Shown here: positions 44,731 through 53,126 of the stretch, in pieces
How positions within the stretch are numbered: the first letter of the stretch is position 1
Layout: each line of letters opens with the position of its first letter
NCBI RefSeq assembly: GCF_008629695.1
Contig: NZ_VWSH01000001.1
Coordinates: 709,990-773,989 of the forward strand
Length of the DNA stretch: 64,000 nt
Source of the DNA: Taibaiella lutea
Lineage (GTDB): Bacteria > Bacteroidota > Bacteroidia > Chitinophagales > Chitinophagaceae
Direction: 5' to 3'
Made by a program: the position numbers and the translations under genes
Notes under the pieces: generated by a model
Databases searched by the model: none
What the model saw: the letters and a program-made list of their open reading frames with translations, nothing else
Told to the model about the DNA's origin: nothing

Positions 44731-45189
44731 ATGCAGCGCATTTGCTTATTCCCTGGTTCTTTTGATCCTATTACGAAAGGACATGTCGATATCATAAACC
44801 GTTCTATTGCTTTGTTCGATAAATTGGTAATCGGCGTAGGTGTCAATTCGGGCAAACAACCTATGTTTCAGCCGGAACAAAGAGTGGAATGGATAAGGGA
44901 AATCTTCAAAGATGATGCACGCATTGAAGTAGCGGCTTACGAAGGGTTGACTGTGAATTTTTGCAAAAAAATCAATGCCAGGTTTATTCTTCGCGGTGTA
45001 CGTTATGTAAGCGATTTTGAATACGAAAAGGCAATTGCCGATATGAACCGCATGCTGGAACCCGGTCTGGAAACGGTTTTCCTTACAAGCTCTCCTGAAT
45101 TTTCTACAGTATCTTCTACTTTGGTGAGGGACGTAATCCGTAACGGAGGAAATGTAAACATGTTTATTCCGGAAGAAGTGAAGTGGTAA
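44731..45189 (+). CDS. coaD: Pantetheine-phosphate adenylyltransferase CoaD
   Basis: 152 residues from ATG 44731 (MQRICLFPGSFDP). The nucleotidyltransferase signature PITKGHVDIINR holds the (T/H)xGH motif; RGVRYVSDFEYEKAIADMNR and SSTLVRDVIRNGG are conserved. It adenylates 4'-phosphopantetheine to dephospho-CoA. panC of the upstream pantothenate part lies 3.9 kb away. A longer in-frame start at 44650 overlaps the divergent DUF2130 start region and adds non-homologous residues. Confidence 0.96.
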   Translation: MQRICLFPGSFDPITKGHVDIINRSIALFDKLVIGVGVNSGKQPMFQPEQRVEWIREIFKDDARIEVAAYEGLTVNFCKKINARFILRGVRYVSDFEYEKAIADMNRMLEPGLETVFLTSSPEFSTVSSTLVRDVIRNGGNVNMFIPEEVKW

Positions 45190-45196
45190 TTTTATG

Positions 45197-45250
45197 GTTG
45201 AATGGTTTAATTGTTTTATAAGAAACTATTCAGCAATTAAGCCATTCAAC
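45197..45250. terminator. Large imperfect stem-loop between convergent genes
   Basis: GTTGAATGGTTTAATTG pairs over 17 bp (one G-U) with CAATTAAGCCATTCAAC around a 20-base loop. No strong T-tract; terminator role is likely but not certain. Confidence 0.5.
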
Positions 45251-45258
45251 AATCATTG

Positions 45259-45894
45259 CTACCATTTCTTTCCTGCTTCCAGTAAAATTTCTTTGATGGC
45301 ATCATAAGACTGCGTCATATAATTACCTATTTTTTTCTCGGCCACCCATCTTGCTTCCAGAATATTTTCTTCCTTCTGAGGTGTTAATTCATAGGCCTTC
45401 TTGGTGCGCATCTGATACCAGTGTGTGGTCTTTAAAAGCTCCGTTCCGTTTTGGGAATAAACATGATAAGTCTCACAGATCTTTTCGCCCATTGTAAGTT
45501 TTGGTAAACCTGTTTCTTCAATTACTTCACGTTCTGCACAGGCTTCAATACCTTCACCATCATCTCTTTTTCCTTTTGGTAAATCCCATTTTCCTCTTCT
45601 GTATATCATCAGAACGCCACCGTCGGGGTTGCTGACAACGCCGCCCGCAGCTTCAATAGGTTCGAAGGTTTCTGCAAGTTGCTTAATCAAAGCATCGATA
45701 GAAATGTCTTCAATAATAACGCCCAGGCTACGAGGCTGTTTCAGGTGTTCCTGAGCCAGCCTGAAATTACGCGCAAAAGCGCCTGTCATCATCAGATAAC
45801 CACCTGCAATGGGATGTTTGCCAATATAATTTTCAAAAGAATTGGTAAGAATCAAAGGACGATTATTGATATAGATTTTTCTTTCAAAAAACAT
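45259..45894 (-). CDS. NUDIX hydrolase
   Basis: 211 residues. The Nudix box is complete: GKRDDGEGIEACAEREVIEETGLP (G-x5-E-x7-REVxEExG). An extra N-terminal domain of about 70 residues (IDALIKQLAETFEPIEAAGG precedes the box) is shared by NUDIX proteins of this phylum. It hydrolyses a nucleoside diphosphate linked to another moiety; the substrate is unknown. It is divergent from pyrE. Confidence 0.88.
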   Translation of the reverse strand: MFFERKIYINNRPLILTNSFENYIGKHPIAGGYLMMTGAFARNFRLAQEHLKQPRSLGVIIEDISIDALIKQLAETFEPIEAAGGVVSNPDGGVLMIYRRGKWDLPKGKRDDGEGIEACAEREVIEETGLPKLTMGEKICETYHVYSQNGTELLKTTHWYQMRTKKAYELTPQKEENILEARWVAEKKIGNYMTQSYDAIKEILLEAGKKW

Positions 45895-45969
45895 AAGCAG
45901 AGTTTGACGGTAAAGATTTTATACAACGAAGATAGACAATGGCTAAGTAAAAAAAACTACAATAACCTT

Positions 45970-45998
45970 TTGGAATCAAAATAACTGCCGTAGTTTTG
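45970..45998 (+). promoter_or_regulatory. Promoter TTG-N18-TAGTTTTG of pyrE
   Basis: -33 TTG at 45970-45972 and -7 TAGTTTTG at 45991-45998, with ideal spacing. The ATG at 46005 is 6 bp after the -7, so the transcript would begin at or very near the start codon. Confidence 0.65.
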
Positions 45999-46004
45999 CG
46001 CTTC

Positions 46005-46634
46005 ATGAGCACAGCATCCATTTTTGCCGAAAAACTACTTCAGATAAAAGCACTGAAAATCAGTCCCGACACGCCTTTCACATGGGCTTCCGGCTGGAAA
46101 TCACCTGTTTATTGCGACAATAGGAAATTGTTAAGTTTTCCCCATGTAAGAGATTATGTAAAAAGCGAACTGGCCAATACTATTATGGACCATTTCCCTG
46201 AAGCGGAATCGCTTGCAGGTGTAGCCACTGCCGGAATACCGCATGGAGCACTGGCTGCCGACCTTCTGCGTTTACCTTTCATTTATGTAAGAAACAAACC
46301 TAAAGGTCATGGTCTTACCAATCAGATTGAAGGTGTGTTGACGGAAGGACAAAAAGTAGTGGTTATAGAAGATTTGGTTTCAACAGGTATGAGCAGCCTC
46401 GAAGCAGTAGAAGCATTACGTGCTGCAGGTGCCGATGTTATTGGTATGTGCGCTTTGTTCACTTATGGTTTTCCGCAAGCTGCAGAAGCTTTTGAAAAAG
46501 CAAACGTGAAATTAATTACTTTAAGTAATTACGATGCTTTGGTTGAAGTTGGTGTTTCGCAAAATATCATCCGGGAAGAAGCATTAGATAAATTGAAACA
46601 ATGGAGATTGTCTCCTTCAACCTGGGGGCAATAA
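46005..46634 (+). CDS. pyrE: Orotate phosphoribosyltransferase PyrE
   Basis: 209 residues from ATG 46005 (MSTASIFAEKLLQIKA). Substrate loop YCDNRKLLSFPHVRDYV, then the PRPP-binding motif VVVIEDLVSTGMSSLEAVEALR. It makes orotidine monophosphate from orotate and PRPP for pyrimidine synthesis. A TTG nine bases upstream lies inside the -7 element and is rejected. No other pyr gene is near. Confidence 0.95.
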   Translation: MSTASIFAEKLLQIKALKISPDTPFTWASGWKSPVYCDNRKLLSFPHVRDYVKSELANTIMDHFPEAESLAGVATAGIPHGALAADLLRLPFIYVRNKPKGHGLTNQIEGVLTEGQKVVVIEDLVSTGMSSLEAVEALRAAGADVIGMCALFTYGFPQAAEAFEKANVKLITLSNYDALVEVGVSQNIIREEALDKLKQWRLSPSTWGQ

Positions 46635-46662
46635 GGTATCACATACGTAAAAGATTGTATTC

Positions 46663-46698
46663 AGGAACGCCGGAAAAAATCCGACGTTCCTATTTTTT
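46663..46698 (+). terminator. Terminator of pyrE
   Basis: AGGAACG-CGG pairs with CCG-CGTTCCT, followed by a T-run. Confidence 0.8.
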
Positions 46699-46714
46699 AT
46701 AAAATTCATTACTC

Positions 46715-47068
46715 TTATTGTTCAATGGTAATTCTGTCATTATTGGTGGAAGGCTGTGAGATAACAAGGAACTCAATCCTGTCCGTAGTTTCATTTGCAA
46801 TGTAATGTTGAGCTTTAGCTTTAATCAGTATTCCTTCTTTTTCTGCAACCATCATTTTTTTATCATCAATATAAAATGTGGCAGCACCTTTCAGAATAAA
46901 GAAAAACTGCTGCGCTTCGGTATGAAAATGTAACTTTTCACGTGTTCCTTCAGGCATGCTTTCCTGCTTAACAGATAAGCTTTCCATGTCTGCCAAAATC
47001 CAGCTATCACAATTATCTCCCCAGAAATAATGCTTTGCCGTTTGCTTATCAATAATTTTTCCGTCCAT
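46715..47068 (-). CDS. Cupin-domain protein
   Basis: 117 residues from ATG 47068 (MDGKIIDKQTAKHYFWGDNCDSW); the frame stays open to 47182 and alternative starts (47137) would overlap the upstream gene. The cupin motif 1 is GTREKLHFHTEAQQFFFILKGAATFYIDDKK, with two His and a Glu-like position, and motif 2 is GILIKAKAQHYIAN. Probably a small metal-binding sensor or isomerase; ligand unknown. Cotranscribed with the gene that follows at 47100. Confidence 0.75.
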   Translation of the reverse strand: MDGKIIDKQTAKHYFWGDNCDSWILADMESLSVKQESMPEGTREKLHFHTEAQQFFFILKGAATFYIDDKKMMVAEKEGILIKAKAQHYIANETTDRIEFLVISQPSTNNDRITIEQ

Positions 47069-47099
47069 AAGTTCAATCAAAAATTGCTTAAAGAAGTGT

Positions 47100-47438
47100 T
47101 TATTGCTCTTCAATAATAGACTGTCCTTTACTTTCATCTCCCGATGTCCATTGCCAAACCTCATGAAGTCTGATTTTGCCATTCGACAGTATTTCGGGCG
47201 TTGAGGTGCAAATGCCTGTCATTAGTTCGTATCTGTCATTTATCTGATGGTAACTCATTCTTATAACACCATTATCATCAACCAATCCTATCAGGTGTCC
47301 GGAATAAATTTTGCCGCCGCTATAATTTGAAGTAATGATATTGCCTTCCTGCTTGTATAAAAATACTGTAGCTTCTGATGTTTCACCATTTTCAGTATTT
47401 GAAACCGGCCTGAAAGTTTTGTTATTGTAATTAATCAT
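47100..47438 (-). CDS. Small conserved protein, family often labelled N-acetylglutamate synthase
   Basis: 112 residues, no domain for acetyl-CoA binding. It begins MINYNNKTFRPVSNTENGETSEATVFLYKQEGNIITSNYSGGKIYSGHLIGLVDDNG, a small beta-sandwich-like lipocalin relative seen widely in Bacteroidota. The database label N-acetylglutamate synthase is not supported by any catalytic motif. It sits just upstream of the cupin gene on the same strand. Confidence 0.75.
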   Translation of the reverse strand: MINYNNKTFRPVSNTENGETSEATVFLYKQEGNIITSNYSGGKIYSGHLIGLVDDNGVIRMSYHQINDRYELMTGICTSTPEILSNGKIRLHEVWQWTSGDESKGQSIIEEQ

Positions 47439-47484
47439 GATAAACCCGGTATTGCGATATTAATTTGTAAAAATAAGCACAAAA

Positions 47485-47512
47485 AAAGAGATGCTTTAAA
47501 GCATCTCTTTTC
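47485..47512 (-). terminator. Terminator of rpsP
   Basis: AAAAGAGATGCTTT and its exact complement; on the minus strand it is followed by a run of T. Confidence 0.9.
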
Positions 47513-47536
47513 AATTTTTTATTCAATAGAGGAATA

Positions 47537-48055
47537 TTATCCTTCTTGATTTTCTTCAGTTGCAGTTTCAGTATCAGCAGCAGGTGCTTCTTCAACAGGA
47601 GCAGTAGCGGCAACTTTAGCAGCTTGTTTTTCTTCTACTAAACGTACAGAAGTCTGACTTACGCTATGACGTTTTTCTTGTTTGTTCTTACGATGCGCTT
47701 CTTCACGTTTTGCAACCAATTGCTCGTGTTCAGCATTCCATTGTTCAAATTTTTCGTTGGCTGCTTTTTCGTCAAACAAACCAAGAGATACACCACGCAT
47801 AAGGTGTTTCATGTACAATACGCCTTTGAAAGAAAGGATACGGCGAACTGTATTAGTTGGTTGCGCACCTTTGTTCAACCAATCCAATGCTCTTTCGTTG
47901 TTGATACGGATAGTAGCAGGAACAGTCAATGGATTGTAAGTACCTAATTTTTCAATGAATTTACCGTCACGAGGTGATGTGCTGTTAGCAGCTACGATAA
48001 AATAAAACGGGCGTTTCTTAGACCCGTGGCGTTGCATTCTGATTTTAACCGCCAT
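47537..48055 (-). CDS. rpsP: 30S ribosomal protein S16
   Basis: 172 residues. The first about 80 residues are standard S16 ([44 protein letters not shown]). Beyond that is a long extension of the Bacteroidota type: charged helix, then a tail rich in Ala, Glu and Thr (residues about 140-172). It is not followed by rimM and trmD as in many bacteria; it forms its own transcript with a clean terminator. Confidence 0.96.
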   Translation of the reverse strand: MAVKIRMQRHGSKKRPFYFIVAANSTSPRDGKFIEKLGTYNPLTVPATIRINNERALDWLNKGAQPTNTVRRILSFKGVLYMKHLMRGVSLGLFDEKAANEKFEQWNAEHEQLVAKREEAHRKNKQEKRHSVSQTSVRLVEEKQAAKVAATAPVEEAPAADTETATEENQEG

Positions 48056-48224
48056 AGAAATGGAAATTGTTTTTGGGTAAATAATTAATTTTCGGATTGC
48101 AAATGTAAGCCTTATTTTCTAAATAATCTTACCTAATACCAAAATTATTAGCTTTTCTCAATAATTATTCTCAAAGAAACTTTACGCTCTATATAATGCT
48201 TTTATAGAATTAAAATATTTCAAA

Positions 48225-49070
48225 TCAGTTCAGAAGCAAATTATCAATCAATCTGACATCGCCAATAAAAGCGGCAATAAGTGCAACCGTGTTTCTGTCT
48301 TTCACATAATCCTCTAAAGGCTCCAGGGTTTCTGCATCCGCTAAGGCCACATAATCAGGTTTGAATCCTTTTTTCGCCAGAATGTCTTCACATTCTTTTT
48401 TAACTATTGAGAAATGCTGGAGCCCTTCTTTGGTTTGAATCGATACGAGACATTGATAAATCAATCCTGCAATATTTCTTTGCGGTTCTGTCAACCTTTT
48501 ATTACGTGAACTCATGGCCAAACCATCAGGTTCACGTGTTGTGGCTATGGTTTTCAATTGAATGTTAGTATTCATTAATTTCAATAAACGTCTTACAATT
48601 GCTATTTGCTGATAATCTTTTTGTCCCATATAAAGATTATCGGGCTTGATTATATCCAGTAGTTTTTCCACCACTTGTGCCACACCCTGAAAATGTCCGG
48701 GGCGGGAAGCGCCTTCCAATATTGTTTCCACAAACCCTAAATCATATTGCTTCTCCAAAATCTGCCCGTCAGGATACATTTCTTCGACGTCAGGAAGGAA
48801 CAAAACATCACAACAATTATCGTGTAACAATTCGATGTCTTTTTCTGTGGTCCTCGGATATTTTTCTAAATCGGAAGGGTTATTAAACTGAGTAGGATTT
48901 ACAAATATGCTGCAGACTGTAATCTTATTTTCCTTTTGGGCGGCTTTTATAAGTGAAATATGACCTTCATGTAAAGCACCCATTGTTGGCACAAAACCAA
49001 TTTTCGTTCCTTCTAAACCGGCAGACTTAAGATAAGATTGAATTTGGCCTATACTTTTAAAAATAAGCAT
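48225..49070 (-). CDS. panC: Pantothenate synthetase PanC
   Basis: 281 residues from MLIFKSIGQIQSYLK (ATG 49070); the upstream open frame to 49166 covers the divergent regulatory region and is rejected. Motifs: FVPTMGALHEGHISLI (the HxGH nucleotide motif), VFVNPTQF-like NPTQFNNPSDLEKYPRT, FVETILEGASRPGHFQGVAQVVEKLL and GQKDYQQIAIVRRL. It condenses pantoate and beta-alanine. It supplies pantothenate to the pathway that ends at CoaD, also in this window. Confidence 0.96.
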   Translation of the reverse strand: MLIFKSIGQIQSYLKSAGLEGTKIGFVPTMGALHEGHISLIKAAQKENKITVCSIFVNPTQFNNPSDLEKYPRTTEKDIELLHDNCCDVLFLPDVEEMYPDGQILEKQYDLGFVETILEGASRPGHFQGVAQVVEKLLDIIKPDNLYMGQKDYQQIAIVRRLLKLMNTNIQLKTIATTREPDGLAMSSRNKRLTEPQRNIAGLIYQCLVSIQTKEGLQHFSIVKKECEDILAKKGFKPDYVALADAETLEPLEDYVKDRNTVALIAAFIGDVRLIDNLLLN

Positions 49071-49112
49071 GTTATTATGTAGGATTTTTGATATAAATAT
49101 GCAAAAACGAGC

Positions 49113-49143
49113 TTGTAAAATACAGATTGGCTGTATTTTACAA
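49113..49143. promoter_or_regulatory. Perfect 13-bp inverted repeat between divergent genes (operator candidate)
   Basis: TTGTAAAATACAG, ATTGG, CTGTATTTTACAA: arms of 13 bp without mismatch. It lies between panC and the GT5 gene, 42 bp before the panC start, and covers the -33 of the rightward promoter. No T-run follows, so a terminator is unlikely. Confidence 0.6.
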
Positions 49144-49159
49144 ATATTACGTACCTTTG
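49127..49159 (+). promoter_or_regulatory. Promoter TTG-N22-TACCTTTG
   Basis: -33 TTG at 49127-49129 in the loop/arm of the inverted repeat, -7 TACCTTTG at 49152-49159. It would give a long leader of about 185 bases before the ATG at 49352, with a small hairpin (CTGATATTTATCAG). Confidence 0.55.
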
Positions 49160-49351
49160 CGGCCAAACCTACGTGAATTTGACGGTATTTTTATCTTTCT
49201 GGAATAATTTTTAGAAAAAAATAAGTACCTGATATTTATCAGAAGCGCGCACTAATTTTTAACAAATTAAAAAGAAAAAGAAAGCATTTTGCCAAATTAG
49301 GAAAAATGTTTTTTCAAACAAAATTTCATTAGGAAACAACTCAATTGTTCA

Positions 49352-50179
49352 ATGTCAGTACAAAGTAAAAAGCGCATATTAATTATTACCAACGAACTGT
49401 CGCCATATCTTGAAATTACGGATTTTGCTACCATTCTAAACAAATTATCGGTTAAGACTTTTGACTCCGGAATGGAGATAAGGGTTATTATGCCAAGATT
49501 TGGAATTATCAATGAGCGCAGACACCGTTTACATGAAGTAGTTCGCCTTTCCGGTATTAATGTAGTAGTTGATAAGGAAGATCATCCTTTATTAATTAAA
49601 GTAGCTTCTTTGCCTAATGCACGTTTGCAGGTTTATTTCATGGATAATGAAGATTTCTTCAAGAGAAAAACAGTATTCAGGGATGAACAGGAACTTTTCC
49701 ATGATGATAATGCCGAACGTTTGATTTTCTTCTGCAAAAGCGCATTGGAAATTGTTAAGAAGTTTGGCTGGCCGCCTGAAGTTATTCATTGCCATGGCTG
49801 GATGACTTCTTTGATTCCTATGTTTTTAAAAACAGCTTATAAGAAAGAACCTGTTTTTGTTCATTCCAAGTCTATATTTACAGCTCAGAATCCGCAATTC
49901 CCTGAAAATTTCGGTGATGATTTTGTAAAGAAAATACTGAATAGTGCTGCGCTGAAAGAAAAAGATGTAGAACTGTTTGCAGGTGCAAATAATGAAGCTT
50001 TGACAGCAGGAGCCTGTAAATATGCTGATTATGTAATTCAGGGGCAGGAGGATTTAGATAAAGATATTTTGGCTGAAGTAAAAGCCGCCAAAGGCAAAAA
50101 GTTAATTCCTTACAATCCCGACTGGATGGAAAATATTGATCCTTTGTTCGATTTGTACCAAAATCTTACAGAAGATTAA
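49352..50179 (+). CDS. Glycogen/starch synthase N-terminal (GT5) domain protein
   Basis: 275 residues. It matches only the catalytic N-terminal domain of bacterial glycogen synthases: ILIITNELSPYLEITDFATILNKLS (in place of the KxGGL loop), GMEIRVIMPRFGIINERRHRLHEV, and KFGWPPEVIHCHGWMTSLIPMFLKT. The C-terminal GT-B lobe is missing. In Bacteroidota this short form sits beside panC and glmS, as here. It may not be a glycosyltransferase on its own. The ADP-glucose K-x-G-G motif is not visible. Confidence 0.8.
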   Translation: MSVQSKKRILIITNELSPYLEITDFATILNKLSVKTFDSGMEIRVIMPRFGIINERRHRLHEVVRLSGINVVVDKEDHPLLIKVASLPNARLQVYFMDNEDFFKRKTVFRDEQELFHDDNAERLIFFCKSALEIVKKFGWPPEVIHCHGWMTSLIPMFLKTAYKKEPVFVHSKSIFTAQNPQFPENFGDDFVKKILNSAALKEKDVELFAGANNEALTAGACKYADYVIQGQEDLDKDILAEVKAAKGKKLIPYNPDWMENIDPLFDLYQNLTED

Positions 50180-50332
50180 GTATAGGTTCCGTTCGTCAAA
50201 TTAATTTTTCGGTGAAATTGAAATAACATCATTTCATTGTTTATTTTTGACCTCTCAAACGGAACGTTCTTTTCAAATTTTGAAATAATAGAAAGGGTAA
50301 TTTTTATCTTTATTTAAATTATCCTTATATAA

Positions 50333-50362
50333 AAAATGGTCCTTCATTCAGGGGCCATTTTA
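50333..50362 (+). terminator. Terminator between GT5 protein and glmS
   Basis: AAAATGGTCC pairs with GGGGCCATTTT. Loop TTCATTCA. Confidence 0.65.
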
Positions 50363-50417
50363 TTATTTGGAAAAGAATAGCAAAACATAACCTAACAAAC
50401 AACTAAACACTAAAAAC

Positions 50418-52259
50418 ATGTGTGGAATTACGGCCTATATAGGCAACAAGGAAGCTTACCCTATTCTTATCAAGGGCTTACAAAGATTGGAGTATCGCGG
50501 TTATGACAGCGCCGGCGTTGTGATGATTGAAAACGATTGCTTTAATTTATATAAGAAAGCGGGTAAAGTAAAAGTTCTCCAGGATTTCGCAGAATCAAAC
50601 AATGTACTGGGTAATATCGGAATTGGCCACACACGCTGGGCCACACATGGTGTTCCCAACGATACGAATGCCCACCCGCATGTTTCTAATTCCGGCAGAT
50701 TTGCATTGGTACATAATGGTATTATTGAAAACTATGCTTCACTGAAGGAACAATTGAAACAACGTGGCTATACTTTCAAATCTGATACAGATACGGAAGT
50801 ATTGGTGAACCTGATTGAAGAAATATTTGTAAAAGAAGAAATAGCATTGGAAGATGCTGTAAGAATAGCCTTAAATGAAGTTATTGGTGCCTATGCAATC
50901 GTGGTGCTGGATAATCAGGATACAGATACTTTAATTGCTGCCCGAAAAGGAAGTCCTTTGGTTGTAGGTGTTGGTAAAGATGAGTTTTTCGTAGCTTCTG
51001 ATGCCTCACCGATTATTGAATTCACCAAGAATGTCATTTACCTTGATGACCAGGAATATGTTATAATGCGCAGGAATGGCGATATAATGGTGAAGACATT
51101 GGGTAATATTGAAAAAACACCTTTTATTGAAGAACTGGAAATGAGTCTTGAAGCCATAGAAAAAGGCGGCTTCGATCATTTCATGCTGAAAGAAATTTAT
51201 GAGCAACCAAAAGTTTTGGAAGATGCTGTAAGAGGCAGAATGAGCGCGGAAGACGGCTGGATTAAATTAGGTGGCGTTTCTGAATATATCAACAAGATAA
51301 ATTCTGCAAAAAGATTCATTATCACAGCTTGTGGTACATCTTACCATGCCGGTTTGCTGGGCGAATATTTAATAGAAGAATTGTCACGGGTTCCGGTGGA
51401 GGTAGAATATGCTTCCGAGTTCCGTTATAGAAATCCGATTATCAGCGAAAACGATATCGTGATTGCTATTTCCCAATCAGGAGAAACCGCTGATACGCTT
51501 GCTGCTATTGAGATTGCGAAAGAACGCCAGGCGTTGATATATGGCATATGTAACGTCATTGGTTCTTCCATTGCCCGCGCTACACACGCTGGGTCATATA
51601 CACATGCCGGCCCTGAAATTGGCGTTGCATCTACAAAGGCATTCTCTACACAAGTCGTAATTCTTACTTTACTGGCTTTACAAATAGCCGAACATAAAGG
51701 AACTATTACTACTTCTTATCTGCGTCAGGTTTTGTTTGAATTGAAAAACATCCCGAACAAGATTAAGGAAACATTGAAACTGGATGCACAAATCCAGGAA
51801 ATTGCTGAAGTGTTTAAAGATGCTACCAATTTCTTGTATTTGGGCCGCGGTGTGAATTATCCGGTTGCTTTGGAAGGAGCTTTGAAATTGAAAGAAATTT
51901 CTTATATCCATGCTGAAGGTTATCCCGCTGCTGAAATGAAACATGGCCCTATTGCTTTAATTGACGAGCAGATGCCGGTTGTTGTTTTGGCAACAAATGA
52001 CAGTGCACATGAAAAGATTGTGTCCAACATCATGGAAGTAAAAGCAAGAAGCGGTAAAGTAATTGCAATCGTAAACGAAGGCGATACTGAAATTGCTGCT
52101 TTGGCCGATTATACTATTGCCATTCCTCAAACTGAAGAAATATTGAGCCCGTTATTGACGGTAGTTCCATTACAATTGTTGTCTTATCATATCGCATTGA
52201 TGAGGGGTACAAATGTGGATCAGCCAAGAAATCTGGCGAAATCTGTTACGGTGGAGTAG
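50418..52259 (+). CDS. glmS: Glucosamine-fructose-6-phosphate aminotransferase GlmS
   Basis: 613 residues. N-terminal glutaminase domain with catalytic Cys2 (MCGITAYIGN), EYRGYDSAG, HTRWATHG; two SIS domains with ITACGTSYHAGL, ISQSGETADTLAA and STKAFSTQ; the C-terminus LAKSVTVE is the classical end. It makes glucosamine-6-phosphate for peptidoglycan and LPS. No glmS ribozyme is expected or seen upstream; Bacteroidota are not known to use it. Confidence 0.97.
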   Translation: MCGITAYIGNKEAYPILIKGLQRLEYRGYDSAGVVMIENDCFNLYKKAGKVKVLQDFAESNNVLGNIGIGHTRWATHGVPNDTNAHPHVSNSGRFALVHNGIIENYASLKEQLKQRGYTFKSDTDTEVLVNLIEEIFVKEEIALEDAVRIALNEVIGAYAIVVLDNQDTDTLIAARKGSPLVVGVGKDEFFVASDASPIIEFTKNVIYLDDQEYVIMRRNGDIMVKTLGNIEKTPFIEELEMSLEAIEKGGFDHFMLKEIYEQPKVLEDAVRGRMSAEDGWIKLGGVSEYINKINSAKRFIITACGTSYHAGLLGEYLIEELSRVPVEVEYASEFRYRNPIISENDIVIAISQSGETADTLAAIEIAKERQALIYGICNVIGSSIARATHAGSYTHAGPEIGVASTKAFSTQVVILTLLALQIAEHKGTITTSYLRQVLFELKNIPNKIKETLKLDAQIQEIAEVFKDATNFLYLGRGVNYPVALEGALKLKEISYIHAEGYPAAEMKHGPIALIDEQMPVVVLATNDSAHEKIVSNIMEVKARSGKVIAIVNEGDTEIAALADYTIAIPQTEEILSPLLTVVPLQLLSYHIALMRGTNVDQPRNLAKSVTVE

Positions 52260-52287
52260 ATTTCAGACGTTAGATATCAGATATTGT

Positions 52288-52321
52288 ATTCAAAAGACGT
52301 GCGGTTGCACGTCTTTTGAAT
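52288..52321. terminator. Terminator of glmS
   Basis: ATTCAAAAGACGTGC and its perfect complement around GGTT: 15-bp stem. Confidence 0.85.
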
Positions 52322-52432
52322 TATTGGGATGCTACAATTGAAAAATTACTAATGGAAAGTACCGTGTAATACAGAAAAGCTACCTATCCTTAAATATTTT
52401 TGAATTTTTCATTTTTCATTAAATATTTTGAT

Positions 52433-52440
52433 TACCTTTG
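52433..52440 (+). promoter_or_regulatory. Bacteroidota -7 element, TACCTTTG
   Basis: TAnnTTTG match 20 bp before rpmI. Confidence 0.55.
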
Positions 52441-52460
52441 CCACCCAAATTAAAAATAAC

Positions 52461-52658
52461 ATGCCGAAAGTAAAAACACACTCAAGGGCTAAAAAGACCT
52501 TCAAAGTTACTGGTACCGGTAAGATTACTCGTCGTAAAGCGTTCAGAAAACACCTTTTGACAAAGAAATCTGCTAAGCGTCGTCGTAGCCTTGATGGTTC
52601 TGTATTTGTACACAGTGCAAACCTGCCTTTAGTAAAGAGAATGTTGAACATGAGATAA
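52461..52658 (+). CDS. rpmI: 50S ribosomal protein L35
   Basis: 65 residues from MPKVKTHSRAKKTFKVTGTG (ATG 52461), highly basic, with ITRRKAFRKHLLTKKSAKRRR. An upstream in-frame start at 52428 overlaps the promoter and is rejected. Followed by rplT 64 bp on, the usual L35-L20 pair. infC, which often precedes them, is not here. Confidence 0.97.
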   Translation: MPKVKTHSRAKKTFKVTGTGKITRRKAFRKHLLTKKSAKRRRSLDGSVFVHSANLPLVKRMLNMR

Positions 52659-52722
52659 GCTTAAGTGCTTATTATCAAAATCAACAAAAAATTAATTTCA
52701 TTTAAAAAAATAACAACAATTT

Positions 52723-53067
52723 ATGCCACGTTCAGTAAACGCTGTTGCATCGCGTGCAAGAAGAAAAAAAATCCTTAAGCAAGCGAAAGGTTTCTACGGC
52801 AAACGCAAAAACGTCTATACGGTAGCCAAAAACGTATTAGAGAAAGGCCTTGGATACAAATATGTAGGCCGCAAATTAAAGAAACGCGAATACCGCACAT
52901 TGTGGATCGCACGTATTAACGCTGCAGTTCGTGAAGAAGGTTTAAGCTATTCTAAATTTATGCACCTTTTGAGCCAAAAAGGTATTACCCTTAACCGTAA
53001 AGTTTTAGCAGACCTGGCTATGAATCAGCCGGAAAGCTTTAGCAAATTGGTAGCTGAAGTAAAATAA
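52723..53067 (+). CDS. rplT: 50S ribosomal protein L20
   Basis: 114 residues. [61 protein letters not shown]-type helix bundle and [23 protein letters not shown]. Binds 23S rRNA early in assembly of the large subunit. Lies between rpmI and rplS, probably in one transcript. Confidence 0.97.
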   Translation: MPRSVNAVASRARRKKILKQAKGFYGKRKNVYTVAKNVLEKGLGYKYVGRKLKKREYRTLWIARINAAVREEGLSYSKFMHLLSQKGITLNRKVLADLAMNQPESFSKLVAEVK

Positions 53068-53126
53068 ACTTTAGCAATGCTCGTAAAGGCGGGCGCTATT
53101 CAATCATATTAGTAAAAATCATTACA

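Noticed and set aside
47100-47438. N-acetylglutamate synthase
   Set aside because: The label follows an old database name. The 112-residue protein has no GNAT or amino-acid-kinase motif.
50180-50417. glmS ribozyme or a missing DUF4270 gene
   Set aside because: No ribozyme core is visible. The 238 bp hold a weak 8-bp inverted repeat (GTTCCGTT/AACGGAAC) and a terminator, with no reading frame.
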